NCBI RefSeq assembly: GCF_003477705.1
Contig: NZ_QUDV01000003.1
Coordinates: 247,473-311,472, forward strand
Direction of reading: 5' to 3'
Length of the DNA stretch: 64,000 nucleotides
From: Dorea sp. AF36-15AT
GTDB lineage: Bacteria; Bacillota; Clostridia; Lachnospirales; Lachnospiraceae
Within the stretch, counting starts at the first letter, position 1, and each line of letters opens with the position of its first letter. The position numbers and the translations under genes were made by a program. Below the pieces are notes generated by a model that saw nothing but the letters and a program-made list of their open reading frames with translations, did not search any database and was not told the origin of the DNA. Below, one piece after another: positions 7,687 through 15,838 of the stretch.

Positions 7687-8907
7687 ATGTATTATGATAT
7701 GTCTGGGTTTGATTATGGAATACTGGATGTGGTGCAGGTGCTGCATCTCAGAAAGCGGCGGGGAAACTATTATGACTGCCCGTTTTGTGGAGAGACGCAT
7801 GGAAAACTGAATATCAATGTGGAAAAGAATGTATTCCGGTGCAACCGCTGTGATGCGTCCGGGGGGATGCTGAAGCTTTATGCGGATTTGCACAATGTTA
7901 CACTCTCCGAAGCAAATCAGCAGATCCGGGAAGCATTAGGAAAAGGAGAATACCGGACGGATTATATCAAAGCAACGCCGGTACAGGAAGAAAAGGCAAC
8001 GGCAGAGCTTGCACCCATAGAGGAAATCCACCGGACGTATCAGAGAATGCTGTCCATGCTCACGCTTAACAGGAAGCATCAGGAGGATCTGCAAAGACGA
8101 GGATTAAAACCGGAACAGATCGAAGCACAGCGTTACCGGAGTGTCCCGCTGTTTGGAATGAAGAAGCTGGTCAAAAGGCTGGCAGAAGAAGGATATATGG
8201 TGAAAGGCGTGCCGGGATTCTACCGGGATACAGACGGAAACTGGACGATTAACTTCAAAGCAGAAAACTCAGGAATCCTGATTCCCATAGTTTCTTTGGA
8301 CGGGTTCATCCAGGGTTTTCAGATCCGGGTAGATCATGTGACTGACACGAAAAAATATATCTGGCTGTCCAGTGTCAATTATGACCAGGGAGTTTCCTCC
8401 GGAAGTCCGGTACATGTGATCGGTGATCTTGCCGCAGAACGTGTCTATCTGACCGAAGGAGCCTTAAAAGGGACCATAGCCCATTATCTGTCCGGCGCTA
8501 CCTTTGTGTGCGTTGCCGGAGTGAACCAGTACCGGAATCTGAAACCGGTGCTGGAGCGGATGAAAGGATATGGGATGAAACAGCTTTTGGAGGCGTATGA
8601 CATGGATAAGAAGATGAAAGTAGCCTGCAATAAGCATGACAGTAAGTGTGCGGTCTGTTTTGAGCGTTCCCCTGTTATCTGCCAGCATAAGGCGGAGAAA
8701 CGGAGGATTATCCAGAACGGCTGCAATAAGGTCTATGAAATCTGCCGGGAGCTTTCCCTGCCGATGAACCGGATGGTCTGGGATATGGACGAGAGCGGGG
8801 AGTGGAACGGGAAACACAAGGGGATTGATGACTATTTAGCCGCCATCAAACAGAAGGAAGGAACCGGGGCACAGACTTCGGCTCTTCCGAAAGGAGAACA
8901 ATCATGA
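7687..8907 (+). CDS. Primase-like protein with CHC2 zinc finger and Toprim-like (DUF3854) domain
   Basis: A 406-residue protein. The zinc finger uses C31, C34, C52 and C55 (DCPFCGETHGKL and FRCNRCDASGG), as in DnaG-type primases. The second half has a Toprim-like core (RVYLTEGALKGTIAHYLSG ... LLEAYDMDKKMK), where the Glu and Asp-x-Asp would bind metal. A second Cys/His cluster follows (CNKHDSKCAVCFERSPVICQH). It probably makes primers for element replication after transfer, when the DNA enters as a single strand. It overlaps the sortase gene by 4 nt and so is translationally coupled to it. Confidence 0.85.
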   Translation: MYYDMSGFDYGILDVVQVLHLRKRRGNYYDCPFCGETHGKLNINVEKNVFRCNRCDASGGMLKLYADLHNVTLSEANQQIREALGKGEYRTDYIKATPVQEEKATAELAPIEEIHRTYQRMLSMLTLNRKHQEDLQRRGLKPEQIEAQRYRSVPLFGMKKLVKRLAEEGYMVKGVPGFYRDTDGNWTINFKAENSGILIPIVSLDGFIQGFQIRVDHVTDTKKYIWLSSVNYDQGVSSGSPVHVIGDLAAERVYLTEGALKGTIAHYLSGATFVCVAGVNQYRNLKPVLERMKGYGMKQLLEAYDMDKKMKVACNKHDSKCAVCFERSPVICQHKAEKRRIIQNGCNKVYEICRELSLPMNRMVWDMDESGEWNGKHKGIDDYLAAIKQKEGTGAQTSALPKGEQS

Positions 8908-9686
8908 GAAAAAAAGGAAATACGGTTCTTGCAGGACTCATTATCTGCCTGTTGCTTGTTTTTCTCGCAGCGGCAGGAAAACTCTTTGGTGCTTATCTGA
9001 AGTATCAGAAAGGGGACGTAAGTTACGAGAAACTGCAGGAATATGTTCAGGAACCAGAGGAAGAAGAATCACCGGAGTCTGAGAAAGAAAAGGAGGAACC
9101 TAAGAATAGGTATCTAGAAATTGATTTTGCAGGTTTAAAAGCGGTTAATCCGGATGTCATAGCGTGGATTCAGATTCCGGCACTGGATATTAGTTATCCG
9201 GTGGTACAGGGGAAAGATAATGCATATTATCTTCATCACCTTTTTTCGGGAGAATCCAATATCAACGGGAGCATCTTTGTGGACTGCCATAATCAGCCGG
9301 ACTTTACGGATCAGAATACGATCGTGTACGGGCATAATATGAAAAACGGGAGCATGTTCGGAACTCTGGATAAGTACCAAGACAAAGAGCTATTTGAACA
9401 ACATCCGGAGTTTTATCTCTATTTGCCGGACAAGATCCTCAAGTATCGTATCTTTTCCTGCTATGCGGGAAGAACCGGAAGTGAGGGATATAGGTATCAT
9501 TTCCCGGAAGCGGAAGATTTTCAGACGTTTCTGGATACGGTGTCTTCTTATAGGGATTATGATACCGGCACCGAGCTGTCGGCAACGGATCGGATAGTTA
9601 CGCTGTCTACCTGTGTCAATTCCAGACGGAATTATCGCTATCTGGTACATGGAAAATTAAGCAGTGAGATCATCACAGAGGAATAA
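8904..9686 (+). CDS. srtB: Class B sortase
   Basis: A 260-residue membrane-anchored transpeptidase. The N-terminal membrane segment is at residues 8-25, an acidic linker at 48-66, and the sortase domain from about 70. The catalytic His144 lies in VYGHNMKNG, Cys237 in TLSTC, and an Arg in SRRNYRY. It cleaves sorting signals and joins surface proteins to the peptidoglycan cross-bridge. The likely substrate is the 1210-residue adhesin at 51021-54653, the only protein with a wall-sorting tail in the window. A sortase within a DNA-processing operon suggests coordinated expression with transfer. Confidence 0.92.
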   Translation: MRKKGNTVLAGLIICLLLVFLAAAGKLFGAYLKYQKGDVSYEKLQEYVQEPEEEESPESEKEKEEPKNRYLEIDFAGLKAVNPDVIAWIQIPALDISYPVVQGKDNAYYLHHLFSGESNINGSIFVDCHNQPDFTDQNTIVYGHNMKNGSMFGTLDKYQDKELFEQHPEFYLYLPDKILKYRIFSCYAGRTGSEGYRYHFPEAEDFQTFLDTVSSYRDYDTGTELSATDRIVTLSTCVNSRRNYRYLVHGKLSSEIITEE

Positions 9687-9748
9687 AAGAATCGTGCTGG
9701 TGTGAGAAGAAATTTCTTATGCCAGCTTTTATTATGGGAGGAAATGTA

Positions 9749-10165
9749 ATGGGAACAGCATTGGTTATGGAACATGCAAACGCACTGGCACAGATGATAG
9801 TCAGTGAAAAGGACAAGTTATTTGATGAAAGAGTGGAGGCTCTTGTAAAACTTTATAGAAGGGCGGAATTTTATCTGAAGCAGGGATTTCTGGAGAGCAT
9901 CGTCTGCGAGTTCCATCGGAAGAAAGTGGAAATGATTATGCAGGCGGAAACAAAAGGAGAGATTACGGAAATACTGAAGTTATCAAAACCGCATTTTGAC
10001 GGGAAAAAATTTGTCTATACCTCTCCGTATGCTGTGGAAGAGGAAGAGCTTCTCCTTTGGTCTCTGACATCACTGCAAGGTCCACTCCGGGATGAAGGGT
10101 ATCGAAGATATCGGGAATTATTTGAGAAGTGCCTGCCGGAGATGGCAGAAAAGATTCCGGCGTAG
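9749..10165 (+). CDS. Conserved ICE protein of unknown function
   Basis: A 138-residue, mainly helical, soluble protein; start ATG 9749 follows GGGAGGAA, better than the in-frame ATG at 9719. Recognisable stretch: EEELLLWSLTSLQGPLRDEG. There is no signal peptide or catalytic motif. It is the last gene of the operon, 62 nt after the sortase gene, and the plus-strand gene block ends here. Confidence 0.6.
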   Translation: MGTALVMEHANALAQMIVSEKDKLFDERVEALVKLYRRAEFYLKQGFLESIVCEFHRKKVEMIMQAETKGEITEILKLSKPHFDGKKFVYTSPYAVEEEELLLWSLTSLQGPLRDEGYRRYRELFEKCLPEMAEKIPA

Positions 10166-10217
10166 AACAATGGCATAACAAAGGAACGAAAAAACTATCT
10201 TTTATTTTACTGTAATT

Positions 10218-10358
10218 TCACTCTTTATTGAATCTGCAATACTTTACAAAGTTTTTTACGGAAAAATGCTTCGGATTAATATACTTAACACCAGTATCTA
10301 TCAGCTTAAATTTTGAATAACCAAACACCAGTGTTTCATTATTCACAAAAATCGTCAT
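10218..10358 (-). CDS. Small ORF (46 aa), possible gene remnant
   Basis: The frame starts MTIFVNNETLVFGYSKFKLI and runs to a TGA at 10218. It has protein-like composition and overlaps the end of a longer upstream frame on the same strand. There is no clear ribosome site and no family was recognised. It could be the tail of a decayed cargo gene. Confidence 0.35.
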   Translation of the reverse strand: MTIFVNNETLVFGYSKFKLIDTGVKYINPKHFSVKNFVKYCRFNKE

Positions 10359-10617
10359 CTATCCAGAAAGCAGGTAAAATATGTTCACAATAATCAGAGT
10401 ATTTTCTGCATTCAATACATTCTTCATCTAAAGAATCTACGCCGACATAATGAATATGATAATCTACAGTATCGTTTACAAATCTTTCAAGGAAGATGTT
10501 CAAAACAAAGGCTACTCTATCATCACAATAAACATAACCAATTAAATTCTTATGAATGATACAGTAAACGAGATAAACACAGCGTGTATCAACGATGCAG
10601 TTGAAATTGTATCCAGA
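10339..10617 (-). pseudogene. Truncated coding remnant without a start codon
   Basis: An uninterrupted frame of about 90 codons between stops encodes a protein-like sequence with several Cys and acidic residues (…GVDSLDEECIECRKYSDYC…WIDDDFCE). No ATG or GTG with a ribosome site exists in frame, so the 5' end appears lost. The AT-rich base use matches the adjacent sigma/anti-sigma cargo and not the 2-10 kb operon. The family is unknown. Confidence 0.4.
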
Positions 10618-10742
10618 TTAAAGCCTATTTATACTTTAAAGCATGCACGGAGACAGCAAGAAGACCTATTCCTGTACGGAAGAGGTCTTCCCGTCCTTAT
10701 ACTAAAGTTAATTGGTATGCTGAAGTCCCGCAAAAGCAACAT

Positions 10743-11549
10743 TTAATTTACCTCCAGATTACCGCTTTTAAGAGATAGATAATCGGAACTTCCGCTAAGC
10801 AGATAGAAAAAATATTCCCCTTTTTCATCTGGTGAGAAACTATATTTTCCACTCAGTTCATCGAACACTTCTCCTTCATACATTATCCCGTCTTTTACAT
10901 AACCGATAATCAAATCTTGGGATACTGTAATGTCTGATTTATATTTATCAAACGAAATGACTATATTATCTTTATCAGTTAGTTCCCATCCCTTTCCATT
11001 GTCTTGTGTAAGTACACAAAGTGAATTGTTGATTAGAATTATTTCTGGAATGATATACATTTCATCTGATTTATCAGTAGGAATCTCTACTATTGATGAT
11101 GGTATGAAATTAGGCATCAGACTGCTTTTAACAATTCTGCTTTCAGGAAATTCTGATGAAGATTTGGCTAATTCCTCAATATCAACAACTTTCCCATTTT
11201 CATTGGTATATACACCGTCTTTTAATATGATGTAGCTTCTATCATTGGTTTCTGTCCCGATTAAATGTCGATTGCTGTCATCAATTAAAGCCGATGTTAA
11301 CAGATGACTGATTGCAGCATATACAGGCATACACAAAAACACTGAAACCACAGTTACAATAATTGCAGTTCTATAAGTGAACTTTAAAGGCTTATGTTTT
11401 GAAGCTGTTTTACAAAATACATTTTGACGTATCTTTTGTTTGGAATATTTTTTCAGTATTTTATTGCAATCATGAAAATACACTTCCTCAATAAAAGATT
11501 CATCAATTTCACTCATTAACTCATTCAAAGAAAATTTTACAGTCTTCAT
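10743..11549 (-). CDS. Anti-sigma factor, membrane-anchored (DUF4179-like)
   Basis: A 268-residue protein with a cytoplasmic N-terminal region (residues 1-58), one membrane segment (about 60-82, TAIIVTVVSVFLCMPVYAAI) and an extracytoplasmic sensor domain of about 185 residues. Its start overlaps the end of the sigma-factor gene by 29 nt, the usual layout of an ECF sigma and its anti-sigma partner. It would hold the sigma factor at the membrane until a signal arrives. The nature of the signal is unknown. The gene is AT-rich compared with the ICE backbone. Confidence 0.75.
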   Translation of the reverse strand: MKTVKFSLNELMSEIDESFIEEVYFHDCNKILKKYSKQKIRQNVFCKTASKHKPLKFTYRTAIIVTVVSVFLCMPVYAAISHLLTSALIDDSNRHLIGTETNDRSYIILKDGVYTNENGKVVDIEELAKSSSEFPESRIVKSSLMPNFIPSSIVEIPTDKSDEMYIIPEIILINNSLCVLTQDNGKGWELTDKDNIVISFDKYKSDITVSQDLIIGYVKDGIMYEGEVFDELSGKYSFSPDEKGEYFFYLLSGSSDYLSLKSGNLEVN

Positions 11550-12114
11550 ATCTAAATCCCTTCTTTTCCATTTTTAGTTTTAATTTTTTACGTCCGCGTA
11601 ACAGTTTGGATTTTACTGTAGATTCTTTTAATCCGGTTTCTTCTGCTATTACAGCGATTGTCTTAGTGTAATAGTAGTACGAGATAAAACATTTTCTTTC
11701 GTCAACTGATAGTTCATATATGCTTTCTTTTAAGCATTTGATTACTTCTTCTTTTAACGGCCCGTATTCAATATGTTCGTTCGTTCCAACCTGAAACGCA
11801 TCTTCGTAATTTTCAAAATGCATCTTAGAGGTTTTTCGTAATGCGTTTTTTGCCATGTTTCTTGCGATTGTTCCTAAATAGGGTTTGAATGTGCTGTAGT
11901 TATCTGTATCTAAATCTGCACTGTAATTCCATAGAGCTACAAAAACATTAGACACGACCTCCTCCTTGTCTTCATATGGCAAAGCACTTCCAATAATATT
12001 CTCGACTATGTATACAACATATCTGTAGTATTTGTTCATACATATTTTTAAAGCGCGCTCATCTTTATTTTTTAGTTCGAGCATCAGTTGTTTCTCATCT
12101 ATGTTAAATAACAT
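11521..12114 (-). CDS. ECF-type RNA polymerase sigma factor
   Basis: A 197-residue sigma-70-family protein. Region 2 lies at about residues 8-90 (MNKYYRYVVYIVENIIG ... YLGTIARNMAKNALRKTSK) and region 4 at about 125-185 (ISYYYYTKTIAVIAEETGLKESTVKSKLLRGRKKLK). It lacks regions 1 and 3, as in the ECF class. It overlaps the anti-sigma gene downstream. The secreted protein gene 150 nt upstream, same strand, is a candidate target. Base composition suggests recent cargo. Confidence 0.85.
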   Translation of the reverse strand: MLFNIDEKQLMLELKNKDERALKICMNKYYRYVVYIVENIIGSALPYEDKEEVVSNVFVALWNYSADLDTDNYSTFKPYLGTIARNMAKNALRKTSKMHFENYEDAFQVGTNEHIEYGPLKEEVIKCLKESIYELSVDERKCFISYYYYTKTIAVIAEETGLKESTVKSKLLRGRKKLKLKMEKKGFRYEDCKIFFE

Positions 12115-12263
12115 GCTTCTATCTCATAAATTCAGTGAATACTATAGCAGTGGTTTAATAATGGGAATGTGTATTTTCAAAAAAGGGAACCGAGAAACCA
12201 AGTTAAAAAGCTTCAATTAAAATCAGGATAAGTACTCACCAGCACTTGAAATATTTTCCACTA

Positions 12264-12764
12264 TTAAAATGTAATAGAAAATGATTTGATTGTAAAGGCA
12301 TCAGAGGACAGATTAGTTACCATGCCGTAATAGTAATCTGTTGCCTGTGTCGTAAATCCTGAACGCAAACCACTTGCTGTAATCTCACGCACAAATTCTG
12401 ATGAAGGTCCAGCTACGTATGCGCGTACTCTTGAACGATGAAAAGCAGAACGGCTCAAAGTGTAATTTATAGTTATGTATCTGCCGCTATTACAATAAAG
12501 TCCCATACTGTTATTTGATGGTGTTAATATGGCGACTTCGCCATTTTTCAATGTGATTCCGCGCCAAGTATATCGGGCATATGCATTTGGAATAACACCT
12601 TCTTCAACAACTTTCTGCAGGCTTTCGTCAGCAAACACAGTGTACTTCCATTCAATCATATTAGGGTCATCTGTAAGCGGCTCTGCTGCAAAAACATTAA
12701 CACTTAGCGACAGCATCATAACGAGTGTTAGGATAAAACTGATTATTTTTTTATAAGCCTTCAT
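12264..12764 (-). CDS. Small secreted protein of unknown function
   Basis: A 166-residue protein with a clear signal peptide (MKAYKKIISFILTLVMMLSL then SVNVFAAEP, cleavage after AEP or AFA-type site near residue 27). The mature part of about 140 residues is rich in Ser, Tyr and Arg, with a C-terminal beta-rich stretch (YYYGMVTNLSSDAFTIKSFS). The start at 12764 follows AAAGGAG; longer in-frame starts have none. It precedes the sigma/anti-sigma pair and may belong to their regulon. No family was recognised; an extracellular role is inferred from the signal peptide alone. Confidence 0.6.
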   Translation of the reverse strand: MKAYKKIISFILTLVMMLSLSVNVFAAEPLTDDPNMIEWKYTVFADESLQKVVEEGVIPNAYARYTWRGITLKNGEVAILTPSNNSMGLYCNSGRYITINYTLSRSAFHRSRVRAYVAGPSSEFVREITASGLRSGFTTQATDYYYGMVTNLSSDAFTIKSFSITF

Positions 12765-12981
12765 ATATGTACACGACTCCTTTCCAAGGTTCCCTTTGTA
12801 ATAAGATACACAGTAAATATTGTAACGGTTGCATTTATTTAAAAAATTAAAAAAGATAATTTTTAATTTTTGTTTTTTGAATTTTTTGATTGGTAAAATA
12901 AGAAAATGGATTATAAAGAGTTGCACTCTAGGTACCTCCTACGTACAGAATAAGTATCAAATACAAAGGAGTGAAATCATT

Positions 12982-13920
12982 ATGATTAAAAAATTAAGAG
13001 TAGCCGTGGATCACGGGAACCGGAACATGAAAACCTGTCATTTTATCTTTACCACAGGACTGACGGAACAGGATAAAAAGCCTGCCAGGGGAGAGAAGTA
13101 TCTGAAATATCAGGGAAAGTATTATACCCTTAGTGAGAAGCGGATTCCGTACCAGAGGGACAAGACGCAGGACAGCCGGAACCGATTCTGGATTCTGACC
13201 TTATTTGCCATTGCAATGGAGCTGGAGCAGAAAAGCCAGATCCAGCCGGAGGATGTCATTCAGGTGGAACTTCCGATTGGGCTTCCGCCGAAGCATTTTG
13301 CAGAGCTTTGTGAGAGATATGAACGCTATTTCAAAGGGGACGGGAAGGTGCAGGAACTGTGCTTCAACGATAAAGTCTATCACCTCTGTATACAGAATGT
13401 AATGGCGTTTCCGCAGGATTATGCAGCCATGATGACGAGGATGATGGAAATCCGTGAGATTCCGAAAGTCGTAGGGATTGATATTGGCGGATTTACTTCT
13501 GATTATCTTCTGATGAGAAGTGGCAGACCGGATATGGATTATTGTGATTCTCTGGAAAAAGGTGTGATTACCATGTATAACGATATCATTTCCAGTATTA
13601 ACAGTGAATATGACATGCTTCTGGAGGAGGCAGATATCGACAGTATCATCAAGGGAAAAACGCAGTATTATGAGGAAGCTGTTGTACAGGCAGTAGAAAC
13701 CATGGTTCAGAATTTTGTTACCGATCTTCTGAACAGCATCCGAGAGCGGGGCATTGATACAAAATCTACTTATACGGTGTTTATCGGCGGCGGAGCAGTG
13801 CTTCTGGAACGATTTCTGGAGCAGGCAGACCGGTTGGGAAAACATACCTTTATCCGGGATATGAAAGCAAATGCCGATGGATATGATCTTTTGTATCGCA
13901 TGACACAGGCTGGAGTGTGA
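12982..13920 (+). CDS. parM: ParM/StbA-like actin-type DNA segregation ATPase
   Basis: A 312-residue actin-fold protein. Phosphate-1 loop region VAVDHGNRNMK is at the N terminus, phosphate-2 VGIDIGGFTSDYLL at about residue 155, and the adenosine motif VFIGGGAVLLERF at about 270. Such proteins form filaments that push sister plasmids apart. ATG 12982 follows AAGGAG, whereas longer in-frame starts are AT-rich noise. It is followed 4 nt later by a ParR-like gene. On an ICE this suggests partition of the excised, replicating circle. Confidence 0.88.
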   Translation: MIKKLRVAVDHGNRNMKTCHFIFTTGLTEQDKKPARGEKYLKYQGKYYTLSEKRIPYQRDKTQDSRNRFWILTLFAIAMELEQKSQIQPEDVIQVELPIGLPPKHFAELCERYERYFKGDGKVQELCFNDKVYHLCIQNVMAFPQDYAAMMTRMMEIREIPKVVGIDIGGFTSDYLLMRSGRPDMDYCDSLEKGVITMYNDIISSINSEYDMLLEEADIDSIIKGKTQYYEEAVVQAVETMVQNFVTDLLNSIRERGIDTKSTYTVFIGGGAVLLERFLEQADRLGKHTFIRDMKANADGYDLLYRMTQAGV

Positions 13921-13924
13921 TTTT

Positions 13925-14296
13925 ATGGGAAAGAAAAATCCGTTTGTATTCACTATTGGTTTTGATAAGTCGGATCCAGATCACGTGTATGTGACAGAAC
14001 TTCTGAATACGACAGAGAAAAAAGCAAAACTGATCGTTGCGGCAATTCTGGCATATACGGGAAGAACGGATGAGACAGGTAATGGCAGTATAAGCATGGA
14101 ACCGGATATGCTCCGGCCAATGATGCAGCAAATCATCCGGGAAGAAGTAAGAAAGGTATTGGAAGGGCAGGACGTTTCTAAGATAAATAGAGAAATGCCC
14201 ACAGAAGTTGATTTGATGGAAGAAGAACCGCTGCGGATGGATCAGACTATGAGACAGAATGTAGTGGATGCTATCAGTGCATTTCGCAGGGCATAA
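13925..14296 (+). CDS. parR: ParR-like segregation adaptor
   Basis: A 123-residue protein directly after parM. The N-terminal part (FVFTIGFDKSDPDHVYVTEL then KKAKLIVAAILAYTG) has the ribbon-helix-helix-like shape of ParR proteins, which bind the centromere and cap ParM filaments. The acidic C-terminal half (about 75-123) would contact ParM. The assignment rests on gene order and N-terminal pattern. Three 11-bp iterons lie 77 nt downstream and are a candidate binding site. Confidence 0.7.
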   Translation: MGKKNPFVFTIGFDKSDPDHVYVTELLNTTEKKAKLIVAAILAYTGRTDETGNGSISMEPDMLRPMMQQIIREEVRKVLEGQDVSKINREMPTEVDLMEEEPLRMDQTMRQNVVDAISAFRRA

Positions 14297-14298
14297 AA

Positions 14299-14343
14299 AA
14301 GCAGGAGAGATACACATGCTTATGGCAGTGTACTCTCCTGTTC
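14299..14343 (+). terminator. Terminator after parMR
   Basis: GCAGGAGAG pairs with CTCTCCTGT around an inner ACAC/GTGT, followed by TCTTTG. It starts 3 nt after the parR stop. The T run is weak. Confidence 0.6.
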
Positions 14344-14361
14344 TTTGTATCAGAATGGGAA

Positions 14362-14405
14362 TAGACAGAAAACTCACAGACTATTCACAGATTACTCACA
14401 GATTG
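14362..14405. repeat. 11-bp iterons, candidate parC centromere
   Basis: Three contiguous 11-bp repeats, CTCACAGACTA, TTCACAGATTA and CTCACAGATTG (14373-14405), with a degenerate fourth unit in the same phase upstream (TAGACAGAAAA, 14362-14372). The 11-bp period keeps the repeats on one DNA face. Plasmid R1 parC also uses 11-bp iterons. The repeats occupy the -35 position of a TATAAT at 14412-14417, so a protein bound here would also control that promoter. Confidence 0.55.
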
Positions 14406-14411
14406 TCTTTG

Positions 14412-14417
14412 TATAAT
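14412..14417 (+). promoter_or_regulatory. TATAAT -10 element behind the iterons
   Basis: A perfect -10 without a recognisable -35; the expected position holds iteron sequence. A transcript from here would run antisense to the XRE gene at 14447-14776 toward the terminator at 15056. The function is unclear. Confidence 0.4.
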
Positions 14418-14446
14418 GTGTAGATGATGAAGGATACGGGAGAGCC

Positions 14447-14776
14447 TTAACTTAGGTTCTTGAATCCATCCAGAAGTCCACGCAGTGTAGAAAGGGCAAG
14501 CTGTTTCTGCTCCTCCGGGCAGGAATTTAGTTCTGCCATGATTTGCTGCATGGTAGAATCCGGGTTCGTTTTCTGGTTAGAAAATATAGCATCTATGGAA
14601 ATATGTAAGTAAGTTGCCAAGGCATAAAGTGTTTCCAACTGTGGATTGCCAATATAGTTTTCAATATCAGAGACAGTCCGTAAAGAAATCTTTGCCTGTT
14701 CCGCAAGGCTGTTTTGCGAAAGATTGCGGCGGAGACGTTCTTCCCTGACTGCATCTCCCAATAATTTTTTCACCAT
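14447..14776 (-). CDS. XRE-family transcriptional regulator
   Basis: A 109-residue protein: HTH domain at residues 6-62 (GDAVREERLRRNLSQNSLAE, SLRTVSDIENYIGNPQLETL) and a helical C-terminal tail (CPEEQKQLALSTLRGLLDGF). It is probably an autorepressor of the divergent plus-strand genes (14884, 15190). Two TGCGTTA copies 10 bp apart upstream (14831-14847) are a likely operator. Confidence 0.85.
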   Translation of the reverse strand: MVKKLLGDAVREERLRRNLSQNSLAEQAKISLRTVSDIENYIGNPQLETLYALATYLHISIDAIFSNQKTNPDSTMQQIMAELNSCPEEQKQLALSTLRGLLDGFKNLS

Positions 14777-14830
14777 CTATATCACCTCACTTAATGCATA
14801 TATTTTATCGTAGATTAACACTATACGAAA

Positions 14831-14847
14831 TGCGTTAAAGTGCGTTA
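14831..14847. promoter_or_regulatory. Direct-repeat operator upstream of the XRE gene
   Basis: TGCGTTA at 14831-14837 and again at 14841-14847, one helical turn apart, between the XRE start and the small plus-strand ORF. Probably bound by the XRE protein itself. Confidence 0.45.
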
Positions 14848-14883
14848 TGATAAGCAGGATAACACATGCACAAATAGAGAAAC

Positions 14884-14991
14884 ATGGAAGTAAGTACGAC
14901 AGACATGAATGGACAGCATAAGATAAAAGCCAAAGAGGAACTGAATCTGTTAAAAAAATCTTATCCATACAATGTGTCGGAGAGAAGTTAG
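14884..14991 (+). CDS. Small ORF (35 aa), divergent from the XRE gene
   Basis: The frame MEVSTTDMNGQHKIKAKEEL... is polar and Lys/Glu-rich with a good stop context but only a weak AGAG ribosome site. It sits where small regulators often lie opposite XRE repressors. It is followed by a strong terminator at 15056. Coding status is uncertain. Confidence 0.3.
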   Translation: MEVSTTDMNGQHKIKAKEELNLLKKSYPYNVSERS

Positions 14992-15055
14992 AATATGCAG
15001 TATATGAGATACTATCATCGCATATCCTACACAATTACATAGAAAGAGAAGTATC

Positions 15056-15095
15056 GGCTGGACTACGAATAGAGTGGTCCAGCCTTTCTTTTTTT
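15056..15095 (+). terminator. Strong intrinsic terminator
   Basis: GGCTGGAC pairs perfectly with GTCCAGCC around a 13-nt loop, followed by TTTCTTTTTTT. It would stop plus-strand transcription arising in the 14.4-15.0 kb gap, just before the orf7-type gene. Confidence 0.85.
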
Positions 15096-15189
15096 CGAAA
15101 AAATGAAGGCAGTGTCACGTTTTGTTGCCGCTCACCGCCATCCTCGGAATTTTTTGGAACGTGATAAAAAATTTCGGAGGATAAAACAA

Positions 15190-15630
15190 ATGAACAAAAA
15201 AACATATACAGGATCAAAGATACAAAATCACTTTACAGCATATCTGATACAGTTTGTCCGTGGAAAACGACATGATTATCTGGAGAAGAAAATCCAGATG
15301 GCTGATGCAGAAGAACTGTTGGAGGATATTGGACAGATGGAGGCAAGAATTGTAATCGAAGAATTGCTGGAGAACCAAACGAGGGAGCAGCTTTTATTGC
15401 AGGAGGCACAGGGGAAATATCCAGAATGGAATAAGATGTCAGATGAAAGACTGATGAAAGCGCTTCATACGCTGCGGGATGAAGAACGGAAGCTGATTTA
15501 CCAGCATGTGTTTGAAGAACGTACTTTTGAGGAAATGAGCAGGCTAAACGGGTTATCAGAGGAGCGATGCAAGGGTATTTATTATTATGCAATCCGGAAG
15601 ATCCGCAAGGTGATGGGAGGTGAAAACTAA
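15190..15630 (+). CDS. Sigma-70-like regulator (Tn916 Orf7 type)
   Basis: A 146-residue protein starting MNKKTYTGSKIQNHFTAYLI with GGAGG 9 nt upstream. Its C-terminal third is a sigma region-4-like HTH (DEERKLIYQHVFEERTFEEM, then LNGLSEERCKGIYYYAIRKI). The pairing with an orf8-type gene that overlaps it by one base matches the Tn916 orf7-orf8 regulatory cassette, which activates the integration/transfer genes. Whether it acts as a sigma factor is not established by the sequence. Confidence 0.8.
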   Translation: MNKKTYTGSKIQNHFTAYLIQFVRGKRHDYLEKKIQMADAEELLEDIGQMEARIVIEELLENQTREQLLLQEAQGKYPEWNKMSDERLMKALHTLRDEERKLIYQHVFEERTFEEMSRLNGLSEERCKGIYYYAIRKIRKVMGGEN

Positions 15631-15818
15631 TGAATTTTGAACGATTACTTTTAAAGGCAAAAGAAGGAAATGCAGATGCGGTACTGAAGATTTTAGAGAT
15701 ATATAAGCCGCTTTTAATTAAGAATGCGATTGTGAATGGCAGATTTGATGAAGATCTGTATCAGGAACTGGTAAGTACATTGCTTCAGTGTATCCAGAGA
15801 TTCCAGATAATTGAGTAA
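15630..15818 (+). CDS. Helix-turn-helix protein (Tn916 Orf8 type)
   Basis: A 62-residue protein, MNFERLLLKAKEGNADAVLK ... FDEDLYQELVSTLLQC, very similar in pattern to Tn916 Orf8. It overlaps the stop of the orf7-type gene (TAATG), so the two are translationally coupled. It resembles region 2 of a sigma factor, so the pair may act as a split sigma; that is an inference. Confidence 0.8.
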   Translation: MNFERLLLKAKEGNADAVLKILEIYKPLLIKNAIVNGRFDEDLYQELVSTLLQCIQRFQIIE

Positions 15819-15838
15819 GTTATCTTAAACAAAGGCTG

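Noticed and set aside
10680..10712. Inverted repeat GAAGACCT/AGGTCTTC as a terminator
   Set aside because: No T tract follows on either strand.
10552..10746. A 64-codon plus-strand frame
   Set aside because: Weak start, overlaps a minus-strand coding remnant and includes the inverted repeat GAAGACCT/AGGTCTTC; no support.
12829..12981. Upstream extension of parM
   Set aside because: The extra residues are AT-rich noise covering the promoter region; the ATG at 12982 has the ribosome site and the family start.
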